From NCBI RefSeq assembly GCF_002742625.1, contig NZ_PEBF01000002.1, forward strand, positions 1 through 64,000: a DNA stretch of 64,000 bases. The letters run 5' to 3'. Of the stretch, positions 43,332-53,400 are shown in pieces (the first letter of the stretch is position 1; each line of letters opens with the position of its first letter). This DNA is from Caulobacter sp. FWC2 (lineage in GTDB: Bacteria > Pseudomonadota > Alphaproteobacteria > Caulobacterales > Caulobacteraceae). Made by a program: the position numbers and the translations under genes. The notes beneath the pieces are model-generated. The model saw only the letters and a list, made by a program, of their open reading frames with translations, was not told the origin of the DNA and made no database searches.

Positions 43332-46300
43332 ATGACGACCCTGCGCCAACGCCTTTTTAAGACCGCCCTGCTGGCCGCAACCGCCCTGACCCTGGCCACG
43401 CCCGTCGCCGCGGCGGCGCAAGCTGCCTGGGGACCCTACAACGCCGATTTCCCCGCCGGCGGCGGCGGATTGTCGCGGCCGCTGGCCGGCAAGGCCGAGG
43501 GGGATATCCTCCCGGCGGGCGGGCCCTGGTCGATCCATGGTTGGGTGCAGGTTTCCGAGGCGGTGTCGGCGCCCAGCCTCGTGGCCGGCCTGGGCGACCC
43601 GGAGGCCGGCGGTCGGTTCCTGACGGTCGATGGCGGCGCGTTCGGCGTCTGGACCGGCGGTCAGCCGCTGAGCGTCAAGGCCGCGATCAAACCGGGCGAC
43701 TGGCGTTTCGTCGCCGCCGTATCGGATGGCGCCAAGGTCACGCTCTATGTCGACGGCGCGTCGGCCGGCGAGGCGCCCGTCGCGGCTGCGGCGACACCGG
43801 CCATCATCGCCCTGGCGCCGCGCAAGGTCGCGGGGTTTTCGCCCTTCGCCGGCCGGATCGCCGATTTCGCGGCCGAGGGGCGGGCGCTTTCCGAGTCTGA
43901 GATCAAGACGGCGGCGGCGCGCAAACCCGATCCGTTGACCGTCTATGAGTCCGGCAGCCCAAACTGGCCGGTGCAGGTGCGCCAGATGTACGGTCAGGTG
44001 ACGCCCCAAGAGGCCTGGACGCGTCCCAAGGGCAAGGGGGCGATCTCCGCGCCGGTCGCCAAGCCGGCTTATGCCGGGCCGGCCCTTGTCGCCGACGGCC
44101 CCGACGCCTGGACGCTCAAGCGCTGGAGCCTGGTCGAGGCGCCCAAGGTCGCCCAGGACGGCGCGGTGGTCTCCACGCCGACCTACGACGCAAGGGCTTG
44201 GTACGCGGCCACCGTTCCGGGCACGGTGCTGACGACCCTGGTGGATCGCGGCGTCTATCCGGATCCGGACTATGGTCTGAACAACACCGCGATCCCCGAG
44301 AGCCTGAACAAGCAGGCCTACTGGTATCGCAGCAGCTTCGAGACGCCGGCGAGCGCGGCGGGCAAGCGCCTGCTGCTGACGTTCAAGGGCGTCAACTACG
44401 CCGCCGAAATCTGGCTGAATGGCGAGAAGCTGGGCGAGCTGAAGGGCGCTTTCATTCGCGGCCAATTCGATGTGACCGGCAAGCTGAAGCCCGGCCAGAA
44501 CGCCCTGGCCGTCAAGGTCTCCCCGCCGCCGCATCCGGGCCTGGCCCACGAGGAGTCGCTGACGGCCGGGGTCGGCGAGAACGGCGGCATGATGGCCTTG
44601 GACGGCCCGACCTTCATCGCCAGCGAAGGCTGGGACTGGATCCCCAGCGTGCGCGATCGCAACACGGGCCTGTGGCAAGACGTGGTGCTGACCGCCAGCG
44701 GCGAGGCGCGACTGGGCGACGCCCATGTTGTCACCACGCTTCCGAAGGCCGACAATAGTCAGGCCGATATCGAGATCACCGCCCCGGTCGAGAATCTGAC
44801 CGGTCATCCAGTGCAAGCCACGGTCACGGCGGCCTTCGACGGCTTCAACGTCTCCAAGACCGTCACCCTGGCGCCGGGCGCCGGATCGGTGGTCTTGAGC
44901 CCGGCCGAATTCCCGCAGCTGTCGGTGGCCCATCCCAAGCTGTGGTGGCCCAATGGCTACGGCGATCCGGCCCTGCACGACCTGAAGCTGTCGGTGGCCG
45001 TCGATGGCCAGGCCTCGGACCAGAAGACGATCCGGTTCGGCATTCGCCAGATCACCTACGATCTGTCGCTGATGAACCCGTCGGGCCATCTGCGCCGCGT
45101 GGAGGTCGACTTCTCCAAGGCCCGCCAGTTGGGGCAAGACATCACCGACGGCAGTCACGAGGGGATCCGCAAGGTCGCTGACGGCTGGGCGACCTCGCTG
45201 ACGGCCCAGGGCGACGCCTCGCCAGCGGTCCGCGACGCGGACGACGCCAGCCTGACGCCCTATCTGGTGATCAAGGTCAACGGCGTGAAGATCGCCGCGC
45301 GGGGCGGCAACTGGGGCACCGACGACTGGCGCAAGCGCGTCGACCGCACTCGCCTGGAGCCCTATTTCAGGCTGCACAAGGACGCCCACCTCAACATCAT
45401 CCGCAACTGGGTGGGCCAGAACACCGAAGACGCGTTCTTCGACCTGGCCGACGAGTACGGCCTCTTGGTGCTGAACGACTTTTGGGACTCGACCCAGGAC
45501 TACAATCTCGAAGCCCAGGACGTGCCGCTGTTCCTGGCCAACGCGGCCGACGTGATCAGCCGCTACCGCAACCACCCTTCGATCGTTCTGTGGTTCGGAC
45601 GCAACGAAGGCGTGCCGCAGCCGATCCTCAACGAGGGCCTGGAAAAGCTGGTCCACGATCTGGACGGCACGCGCTGGTACACCGGCAGCTCCAACCGGGT
45701 GAACCTCCAAAACAGCGGACCTTACAGCTACAAGGAGCCGCAGACCTACTTCACCGACCACGCCAAGGGCTTCTCGGTCGAGGTCGGCACGCCGTCGTTC
45801 CCCACGCTTGAGGCCTTCGAGGCCGCCGTGCCCGCGCCCGACCGCTGGCCGATCAGCGACAGCTGGGCCTATCATGACTGGCATCCGACCGGGAACGGCG
45901 CGACGAAGTCGTTCCTGGACGCCATGACCGCCAAGCTGGGCGCGCCAACCAGTCTCGAGGACTTCGAGCGCAAGGCCCAACTGCTGAACTACGAGACGCA
46001 CCGGGCGATCTTCGAGGGCATGAACCAGGAGCTGTGGACCAAGTCGTCGGGACGCCTGCTGTGGATGACCCAGCCGGCCTGGCCCTCGACCATGTGGCAG
46101 ATCCTCAGCCACGACTACGACACCCATGCCGCGTTCTACGGAACCCAGAAGGGGGCGGAGATCATTCACGTCCAGATGAGTCAGCCGGACCATCGCCTGG
46201 CCCTGGTCAACAACGGCCTGACGCCGATCATCGGCGCCAGCCTGCGGGCCCGGGTTCTGGGCCTGGACGGCAAGCTGCTGGCCGATCGGACCTCGCGGAT

Positions 46301-46766
46301 CGACGCGGGCGCCAACAGCACCGCCTTGGGTGAGACGCTGGACCTGTCGGGACCGCTCGCCCAGGGCGCGGTGGTGGTGCGGCTGGACCTGACCGCCGCC
46401 GACGGCGCGCCGCTGTCCAGCAACCTCTATTGGACCGCCAAGGACGCCGAGGGCGAGCGCAAGCTGTCGGCCATGTCCGCCCAGCCGGTGTCGCTGGCCG
46501 CTGCGGCTGGCAAGTCGGGCGCGGAGACCCTGGTCACCGTGACCTTGGCCAACACCGGTTCGGCCCCGGCCCTGAATGGCAAGCTGACCCTGGTGGACGC
46601 CAAGGGCGCGCGGATTCTGCCGGCCTACTACGCCGACAACTATGTCTCGCTGCTGCCAGGTGAGCGCCGGACGGTGGAGATCCGTTATCCGGGCGAGGCG
46701 AGGGCCGGCGCGAAGGTCGAGTTGCGAGGCTGGAACGTGATCCCGGTTGCGGCGAAGGTGCGATGA
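43332..46766 (+). CDS. LamG-like domain plus GH2 glycosidase (beta-mannosidase/exo-glucosaminidase-like), secreted
   Basis: Large exported enzyme of 1144 residues. After the signal peptide (end near residue 30) comes a ~150-residue concanavalin/LamG-like beta-sandwich (HGWVQVSE to GRIADFAAEGR), unusual for GH2. Then follow a GH2 sugar-binding domain (YWYRSSFETP, AEIWLNGEKLG), an immunoglobulin-like domain and the catalytic barrel. The likely acid/base is Glu759 (LWFGRNEG) and the likely nucleophile Glu817 (SVEVGTPSFP). The subfamily looks nearest to mannosidases and exo-beta-glucosaminidases; in this locus beta-mannosidase is favoured, not proven. GGAGGAAAG precedes the ATG at 43332. It is coupled to the SGNH gene by ATGA. 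Confidence 0.88.
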   Translation: MTTLRQRLFKTALLAATALTLATPVAAAAQAAWGPYNADFPAGGGGLSRPLAGKAEGDILPAGGPWSIHGWVQVSEAVSAPSLVAGLGDPEAGGRFLTVDGGAFGVWTGGQPLSVKAAIKPGDWRFVAAVSDGAKVTLYVDGASAGEAPVAAAATPAIIALAPRKVAGFSPFAGRIADFAAEGRALSESEIKTAAARKPDPLTVYESGSPNWPVQVRQMYGQVTPQEAWTRPKGKGAISAPVAKPAYAGPALVADGPDAWTLKRWSLVEAPKVAQDGAVVSTPTYDARAWYAATVPGTVLTTLVDRGVYPDPDYGLNNTAIPESLNKQAYWYRSSFETPASAAGKRLLLTFKGVNYAAEIWLNGEKLGELKGAFIRGQFDVTGKLKPGQNALAVKVSPPPHPGLAHEESLTAGVGENGGMMALDGPTFIASEGWDWIPSVRDRNTGLWQDVVLTASGEARLGDAHVVTTLPKADNSQADIEITAPVENLTGHPVQATVTAAFDGFNVSKTVTLAPGAGSVVLSPAEFPQLSVAHPKLWWPNGYGDPALHDLKLSVAVDGQASDQKTIRFGIRQITYDLSLMNPSGHLRRVEVDFSKARQLGQDITDGSHEGIRKVADGWATSLTAQGDASPAVRDADDASLTPYLVIKVNGVKIAARGGNWGTDDWRKRVDRTRLEPYFRLHKDAHLNIIRNWVGQNTEDAFFDLADEYGLLVLNDFWDSTQDYNLEAQDVPLFLANAADVISRYRNHPSIVLWFGRNEGVPQPILNEGLEKLVHDLDGTRWYTGSSNRVNLQNSGPYSYKEPQTYFTDHAKGFSVEVGTPSFPTLEAFEAAVPAPDRWPISDSWAYHDWHPTGNGATKSFLDAMTAKLGAPTSLEDFERKAQLLNYETHRAIFEGMNQELWTKSSGRLLWMTQPAWPSTMWQILSHDYDTHAAFYGTQKGAEIIHVQMSQPDHRLALVNNGLTPIIGASLRARVLGLDGKLLADRTSRIDAGANSTALGETLDLSGPLAQGAVVVRLDLTAADGAPLSSNLYWTAKDAEGERKLSAMSAQPVSLAAAAGKSGAETLVTVTLANTGSAPALNGKLTLVDAKGARILPAYYADNYVSLLPGERRTVEIRYPGEARAGAKVELRGWNVIPVAAKVR

Positions 46767-47542
46767 GGGCCGATCGTCGAGGGCTGCTGGCGGCGGCGCT
46801 GACGGCGTCGGGACTGGTGGCGTCGGGGCTGGCGCTTTGCGGACGGGCGTTCGCCCAGGCCTCTTCTCCAGTCCCCGCGCCGGCTCCGACGGCGGCCGAC
46901 GCCGCCGCGGAGCTGCGGCTGCACACCGACTGGCCATGGCTGGCGCGCTATCGCCAGGCCAACCTCGCCGATGCGGCCCTTCCGCCGGAGCGCCGGTGGG
47001 TGGTGTTCTTGGGCGACTCCATCACCCAGGGTTGGTTCGACAGGCATCCAGCCTTCTTCACCGACAACGGCTTCATCGGGCGCGGGATCGGCGGCCAGAC
47101 CACGGCCCAGATGCTGGCGCGGTTCTGGCCCGACGTGATCGCCCTGAAGCCGGCGGCCGTGCACCTGCTGGCCGGAACCAACGACATCGCCGGCAACACC
47201 GGGCCCTACGATCCGGTGGCGACCTGCGACAACGTTCGGGCCATGACCGCCCTGGCCAAGGCCAATGGGGTCAAGGTGATCTTGGGGGCGGTGACGCCGG
47301 CGGCGACCTATCCCTGGCGTCCGGCTTTGCGGCCCGATGTCGAGATCCCGCGCCTCAACGCCTGGCTGGCGGGCTTCGCACGAAGCCAGGGCCACGGATT
47401 CGCCGACTACACCGCCGCGCTCGACGACGGTCACGCCGGCATGAAACCGGGCCTGTCCTATGATCAGGTCCACCCGACGATGGAGGGCTATGGGTTGATG
47501 GAGCCGGTGGCGCTGAAGGCCCTGCGCGCGGTGCGCGCCTAG
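46763..47542 (+). CDS. SGNH/GDSL hydrolase, secreted
   Basis: Esterase of 259 residues with a signal peptide ending about AFA-QA (residue 31). The block I motif FLGDSITQG puts the nucleophile at Ser86; block III is LAGTNDI and block V DQVHPT supplies Asp and His. Such enzymes often de-acetylate plant polysaccharides, so with the type-B esterase it may strip acetyl groups from the glycan. It is the last gene of the plus-strand operon; its stop shares CTAG with the convergent ROK regulator. Confidence 0.92.
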   Translation: MRADRRGLLAAALTASGLVASGLALCGRAFAQASSPVPAPAPTAADAAAELRLHTDWPWLARYRQANLADAALPPERRWVVFLGDSITQGWFDRHPAFFTDNGFIGRGIGGQTTAQMLARFWPDVIALKPAAVHLLAGTNDIAGNTGPYDPVATCDNVRAMTALAKANGVKVILGAVTPAATYPWRPALRPDVEIPRLNAWLAGFARSQGHGFADYTAALDDGHAGMKPGLSYDQVHPTMEGYGLMEPVALKALRAVRA

Positions 47543-48792
47543 GCCTGATCGGTGTTGCGCAGCGCCGAGCGCGATGGCAGGAAGCGGTTGATGATCGGCA
47601 GGATCGCTGCGCCCATGGCGGGCGCATCGGCCGCCAGGGCGGCGCGGTAGACCGGCGCCATGGTCAGGATCGAGCGACGAACGCTGAGCTTCTGGGTCAC
47701 CGCCTTGGCCAGCTTGTCGATCAAGACCTCGGGCAGGCGCCCGCCGATATAGACGGCCTGTGGATTGATCAGGCAGCTGATCGAGATCAGCGGATCGTAA
47801 AGCAGATCGGCCGCTAGATCGATCCAGGCGTCGATGCGGTCTTGCGCCTCGACGGGCAGATCCGCCAGCTGTCCAGGGTCGCCGACCGCGTAGGCCTCGC
47901 CGAGAAACTCATTGAGGGCCGACAGCGAGACCGCGTCCTGCAAGGTGGCCGCGGACGTGCGTTCGGATTTGACGGGCAGGAAGCCCAGTTCGCCGCTGCG
48001 CCCCTGGGCGCCGCGGAAATACTCGCCTTCGACCACGAGCCCGCCGCCCAGGCCCGAACTTATCAGCATGTAGAAGAAGCTGGGCTTCTGCATGCCATGA
48101 CCGAAATGCAGCTCACCAAACGCGGCCGCCGCAGCGTCGTTCTCGAGGATCACGGGCAGGTCGTGGCGTCGCGACAGCAGCTTGCGCAGGTCCACCCGGT
48201 TCCAGGCCTCGTAGGCGGCGGGACGGTGGGGCAGGTCGACGTTGGCGATGTCGTCGGGAATCGCCACGCCCACCCCGACGATGCGATCGGCCCGCACCCC
48301 CTTTGTCTTCAGAAGCGACTTCCATGAGTCCTCGAAGAACAACACGACATCCTCAGGGCTCGCGAAGGCGATTTCCTGGCTCACCCGGCCCCGAACCTGG
48401 CCGGCGAAGTCGAGCAGCACGATGGTGATGTGATCGCGGTCAATATTCAGGCCGATCGAGAAGCAGCCGTCGGGATTGATGGCGAAGGTCATGGCCGGCT
48501 GGCCCCGGGCACCGTGCAGCTTGCCGGCTTCCAAAATGAGACCGTCTTCCACCAGGCGATTGGTGATGTTGGTGATCGCCGGCACGGTCAGGCCCGTGAG
48601 CGCGGCGACTTCCTGCTTGGTCTTGGCCGCGCCGATCCGGATCGACTGCAGCGCCACGCGCTGGTTGTAGTCGCCGGCCCGCTCGAGGTTGGTGCCCGAC
48701 AGGCTTGCGCCCCGGTGCGCGGTCTTGGCGGGGTCCTGACTTGCCACGTGGCGCACTGCTCCAACCCGTTCTCGAAGACTGCCCGATAGCAT
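47539..48792 (-). CDS. ROK-family transcriptional repressor
   Basis: Sugar-responsive repressor of about 417 residues. The N-terminal winged helix-turn-helix TKQEVAALTGLTVPAITNIT (near 60-80) is followed by a ROK domain with ENDAAAAAFGELHFG and a GLGGGLVVEG ligand loop. The cysteine-rich zinc motif seen in the ROK kinase is not evident, as in many regulators of the family. The frame begins with TTG at 48810; the ATG at 48792 is preferred, though its ribosome site is weak. It is very likely the local controller of the polysaccharide locus, sensing a mono- or disaccharide. Confidence 0.9.
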   Translation of the reverse strand: MLSGSLRERVGAVRHVASQDPAKTAHRGASLSGTNLERAGDYNQRVALQSIRIGAAKTKQEVAALTGLTVPAITNITNRLVEDGLILEAGKLHGARGQPAMTFAINPDGCFSIGLNIDRDHITIVLLDFAGQVRGRVSQEIAFASPEDVVLFFEDSWKSLLKTKGVRADRIVGVGVAIPDDIANVDLPHRPAAYEAWNRVDLRKLLSRRHDLPVILENDAAAAAFGELHFGHGMQKPSFFYMLISSGLGGGLVVEGEYFRGAQGRSGELGFLPVKSERTSAATLQDAVSLSALNEFLGEAYAVGDPGQLADLPVEAQDRIDAWIDLAADLLYDPLISISCLINPQAVYIGGRLPEVLIDKLAKAVTQKLSVRRSILTMAPVYRAALAADAPAMGAAILPIINRFLPSRSALRNTDQA

Positions 48793-48816
48793 CTGTGACG
48801 ACCGAAGCAAAACCGG

Positions 48817-50150
48817 TCAGGCCAATCGGTCGTTGTCGGCGTGGAGCGCCTTGGCGATGCTCTCCAATCTCGCCCCCATCGTCTCGGGGTAGAACAGGGC
48901 GACGACGACCATCTGCAGCACCATCATCGCCGCGAAACCGACGAACGGCGCGCCGGGCCTCCAGGCGGCGACGGTTGGAAAGGCGCCGGCGATCAGGGCG
49001 TTGGCCACCCAATGGGTCGAGGCGCCCAGCGCCTGTCCCGGGCGCGTACGGGCGTAGGGAAGATCTCGCTGATATAGACCCAGATCACCGCGCCCTGGCT
49101 GAAAGCGAAGGCGGCGATGAAGCCGACCAAGACGTAGAGCAGCCAACTCGAATGGTGGCCGCCATCCAGGATCCAGGCCGCCAAGCCCAGGCAGACGGCC
49201 ATGCCGACCGAGCCGACCAGCAGCAGGCGCTTGCGCCCAAAACGGTCGATGACGCTCATGGCTAACAGGGTGAAAACCAGGTTGGTCGCGCCGATCGCCA
49301 CGGCTTGGAGCCCAGCGGTGGCGTGTCCGAAGCCGGCCGCTGCGAAGATGTCGTTGAGATAATAGAGCAGGGCGTTGATGCCGGTCAGCTGGTTGAACAG
49401 CGCCAAGGTCACCGCCAGAAGGATAGGCTTGCGATAGAGGCGCCAGCTCAGTCGCGCGCCGGGCGGGCTGGGGGCTTCCGAAGGATCCAGATCGCCGCCC
49501 AGTCGCGTTTGAGCCGCGTGCGCCTCTTCATCCCGTCCCTGCGCCCTCAGCCATCGCGGACTTTGCGGGGCGCGCGCCAGCATCAGCCACAGAAGAGTGG
49601 CGGGGAGGGCGGTGACCGCCAGCTTCCAGCGCCAAGCGCTTAGACCCAGGGCAAGCTGATCCAGCAAGAAGTTGCTCAGATAGGCCACCAGGATGCCGAC
49701 CACGATGTTGATCTGAAACAGGCCCACTAGCGCTCCGCGGCGGCGGGCCGGCGCGATCTCAGCCATGTAGACGGGCGCGAGCACCGACGACCCGCCGATC
49801 GCCACGCCGCCGATGAAGCGCGCCGTCAGCAGCACGGGCCAGGACCAGGCCAGCGCGCACCCGATGCTGGAGATGAAATAGAGAACGGCCATCGCGCGCA
49901 GGCCATCGCGGCTTCCGTAGCGATCGCCCGGCTTGCCCGACGCCATGGCGCCCAGCAGCGTTCCCCACAGCGCGCTGGAGACGGTGATCCCCAGGGTGGC
50001 GGGCGTCAGGCTATAGACGCGACTGATGTCGCCGGTCACCCCGGCGATGACGGCGGTGTCGAAGCCGAACAACAGCCCCGCCAGCGCCGCGGCGGCGACC
50101 GCGCCGACGAGCGTGGGACTCATGGGCCGCATGGCGGGCGAACTTTCCAT
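48817..50150 (-). pseudogene. Sugar-porter MFS transporter, frameshifted
   Basis: Sugar:proton symporter of the XylE/GLUT type in the inner membrane, about 440 residues if repaired. Motifs include GFDTAVIAG, the loop APARRRGALVGLFQ, PQSPRWL and FNQLTGINALLYYLNDIF. After SEIFPTPVRAR the frame is lost; the expected continuation GQALGASTHWVANAL and the last helix (ending SIAKALHADNDRLA) is read in another frame (48817-49146). Adding one base to the CCC at 49037-49039 restores a normal protein. The start at 50150 has GGGAGG. It is either a recent loss of function or a sequencing indel. It would import the monosaccharides released in the periplasm. Confidence 0.85.
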
Positions 50151-50460
50151 CCTGGCCTCCCGGTTCGGGCGATGCGTGTCGTCGCCACTTCTTCTGTTCT
50201 TCCGTCTCGTGCGAGTTTGGATCGCGCGACGGCATGAGCAAGCCCTGCATAACGAGGCTCCAAGGGAAGGTGATGCAAAAATAAGAAAAAACAAATCATT
50301 TAAGTTGACCCGAGCAAGGGGCCGGATAATGGTGCTTTCCGAAGACGGCAAAAGCCGCTGCCGGGGAGGAGGCTTGGTGGGTCCTGAAAGGGACGCCGCC
50401 CTTCGAACCGGTTCTCGCCAGATACGCCTCGAATGCACGAGGTCAGGGAGGACAGGGGAA
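50151..50460. other. Divergent regulatory region between sugar porter and TonB receptor
   Basis: About 310 bases. It holds the AT-rich stretch near 50276-50303 with AAAATAAG at 50278-50285, the same core as at 39599, then a TTGACC (50305-50310). Otherwise no gene is seen. Confidence 0.5.
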
Positions 50461-53400
50461 GTGACTCGATTCAAACATGCGCGGCGTAGCCTGCTGATGG
50501 CCGCCGTTTCGGGAGTGGCAATCGCCGGGCCGAGCCTTGCTCACGCGCAAGCCGCCGCGCCGGCTCAGGCCCAGAGCGATTCCACGGTTGAAGAGGTGGT
50601 CGTCACCGGCATTCGCGCTTCGCAACAGCGCGCGGTCAGCATCAAGCGCGACGCCGCCTCGGTGGTGGACGCGATCTCGGCCGAGGACATTGGCAAGCTG
50701 CCCGACAACACCATCTCCGACTCGCTGCAGCGCATTCCGGGCGTGCAGATCCTGCGCAGCGCCGGCGAAGGCTCGACGATCAACATTCGTGGCCTGCCGC
50801 AGGTCTCGACTCTACTGAACGGCGAAACCTATCTGGGCGCCCAATCGATCACGACTGTGCAGCCCAACTTCAACGACATTCCTTCGCAACTGTTCTCGGG
50901 CGCGGACGTCATCAAGTCCACGACGGCCGATCAGTTGAATGCCGGCATCACCGGTACGGTGAACCTGCGCACCCGCCGTCCCTTCGACCTGAAGGAAGGC
51001 CTGACCTTCGCCGCCGCGGCCGAAGGCTCCTACGGCGACAAGACCAAGAAGTACGACCCCAACGTCAACGGCCTGGTCTCCTTCCGCAACGACCGCTTCG
51101 GCGCCTTGCTGTCGGCCGCCTATTCGGATGTCCGCCTGTCCAACAGCCACAACGGCATTCAAGAAGGCTACGGCGCCACCCTGCATAACGAAGGCATGGC
51201 CGACGTCACCTCGTCGGGCGGGTTCTCGCCTACCGGTCGGACGCGCGGGACCGCCGTGGCGGGCGGGCGCGACGTCAATGGCGACGGCGACGCCACCGAC
51301 GCCTTCATCGTGCCGCAGGGCTTCACCGGCTGGAACAAGATCAACGAGCGCAAGCGGTTGGGCGTCAATGCGTCCGCCCAATGGAAGCTCAACGACGCCT
51401 TGGAACTGAGTGGCGACGCCTTCTTCACCAAGCAGGACGAGCACGACCGCACCGCCGGCTTCCAGATGCAGGACGTCAACTGGCAGGCCGCCGAGTTCAC
51501 GCCGGGCAAGTCGCGTGACACCGGCGCGGTCGTGGGCGGCTACCACGTCAACACCACCCAGGTTTACAACTATGACCTGGGCAATTTCGACTCCTACGCC
51601 CAGAACGACCGCTACCAGTCCCAGTCGCAGAACTACAATCTGGAACTGAAGTACGACAACGGCGGCAAGTTCACCGGCTCGGTGCGCGGCATCTACGGCA
51701 AGGCCCACCAGTACTACGACCAGAGCTATCTGCAGTTCAGCCTGTCGAACGGGGCGCAGTGGCAGCCGGGCGGCATCGGGCACTATCCCGCCTCGCTAGG
51801 CGGCGACCGCCCGTTCAACACCGGTGGCTACACGGTCAACACCCTGGCGGGCGCGGCGTCCTTGCCGGCCAAGGTCGATTTTACGGGCAGCAAGCCTGTC
51901 TTCACCCTGCCGGGCCAGCTGCTGACCGAACTGAGCGACATCAATGACTACGCCCTCAAGACCATGTCGTCGGAAGGCAACTATCGCCGCGAGGGCGACC
52001 TGAAGGTCATCCGCGCCGATGGCAAGTACGAGTTCAGCGACAGCTTCAAGATCTCGGGCGGCGTGCGCTACAGTGAGCGCTCGATCGATGATTTCGAGTT
52101 CGATCGCGCCGCGCCGCTCTATGGCAGCGCCGCCTCCAACGGCACGGGCTGTCTGGTCAAGTGGAAGGCCTTCGATGTGCCGCTCAATGACGCCAGTTGC
52201 AGCGCCGGCAACGCGGCGGGCGCCTATACCGCCGGCCTGACGCGCAAGGCCAACGATCCGACCTTGAAAGGCCAGGTCAAGCTGTTCAACCCGGGCGTGG
52301 CCGGTGTGCCGTCGATGTACGTCCTGGATCCCGCGGCCATGGACAACGCCCTGGCGTTCCAGAACAACTACTACCCGGGCAATGTCGAGGTGATGAACCC
52401 CGGCGCCTCGTTCAATGTCGGGGTCAAGCAGACCTCGGGTTACGTCCAGGGCGACCTGAAGGGCGAGCTCTTCGGCCTGAGCTTCAACGGCAATGCCGGC
52501 GTCAAGGTCATCCAGACCAAGCTGGACATCACCCAGTACGTCACTGGCAGCCCACGCCCCTACGGCGTGGCCAACCTGCTGGGCGGCAGCATCCAGACCA
52601 AGCGCGACTTCACCGACGTGCTGCCGGCGATCAATGTTGCTTTCGATCTGGCCGAGAACCTGAAGTTCCGCGTCGCGGCCTCCAAGACCATGACGCTGCT
52701 GGATCTCAATCAGTGGGGCGGGGGGCTGAACCCGACCTACGCCATCGACACCTCCAACCCCGGCTCGCCGGTGTTCCGGGTGACCGGCGGCAGCCAGAAC
52801 GGCAACCCGCAGCTGGATCCTTGGCGCTCCAAGAACTTCGAAGGCTCGCTGGAATACTATCTGGGTCGCGGCAGCCTGCTGAGCGTGGGCGCCTTCTACA
52901 TCAAGGTCGACAGCTTCATCCAGAACGGGGCGATCACCCGCACCGACCTGCCCGACAACGACGGGGTAGTGCGTAACCGCAGCGTCTCGATCAGCACGCA
53001 GGTTCAGGGCGAAGGCGGCACGCTCAAGGGTCTGGAAGGCGGCGCCAAGCTGGCCTTCAGCGATCTGGAGTTCATGCCGTCGATGCTGTCGAACTTCGGC
53101 GTCGACACCAACTTCACCTACTCGCCGTCGAAGTCGGGCAAGACCGACCTGGCCGGAGCCTCGATCCCGTTCCAGGATAACTCCAAGTACCAGGCCAATA
53201 TCGCCGCGTACTACCAGGACTCCAAGCTGCAGGCCCGGATCGCCTGGAACTACCGCTCCAAGCGCGCGGTCTCCCAGGACTTTGGCGGCATCTCGGGATT
53301 GGAGATGTACCAGGCACCGACTGAATATCTCGACGCTTCGGTCAGCTACGACGTTAGGCCGAACCTGACCGTCTACGTCCAGGGCACCAACCTGACCAGC

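Noticed and set aside
43209..46937. A 1242-codon open frame on the minus strand opposite the GH2 gene
   Set aside because: It is a GC-driven shadow of the plus-strand gene with low-complexity Arg/Gly/Ala/Val content and no motif. Similar long antisense frames at 51796-53721, 59384-61300 and 37976-39559 were rejected for the same reason.
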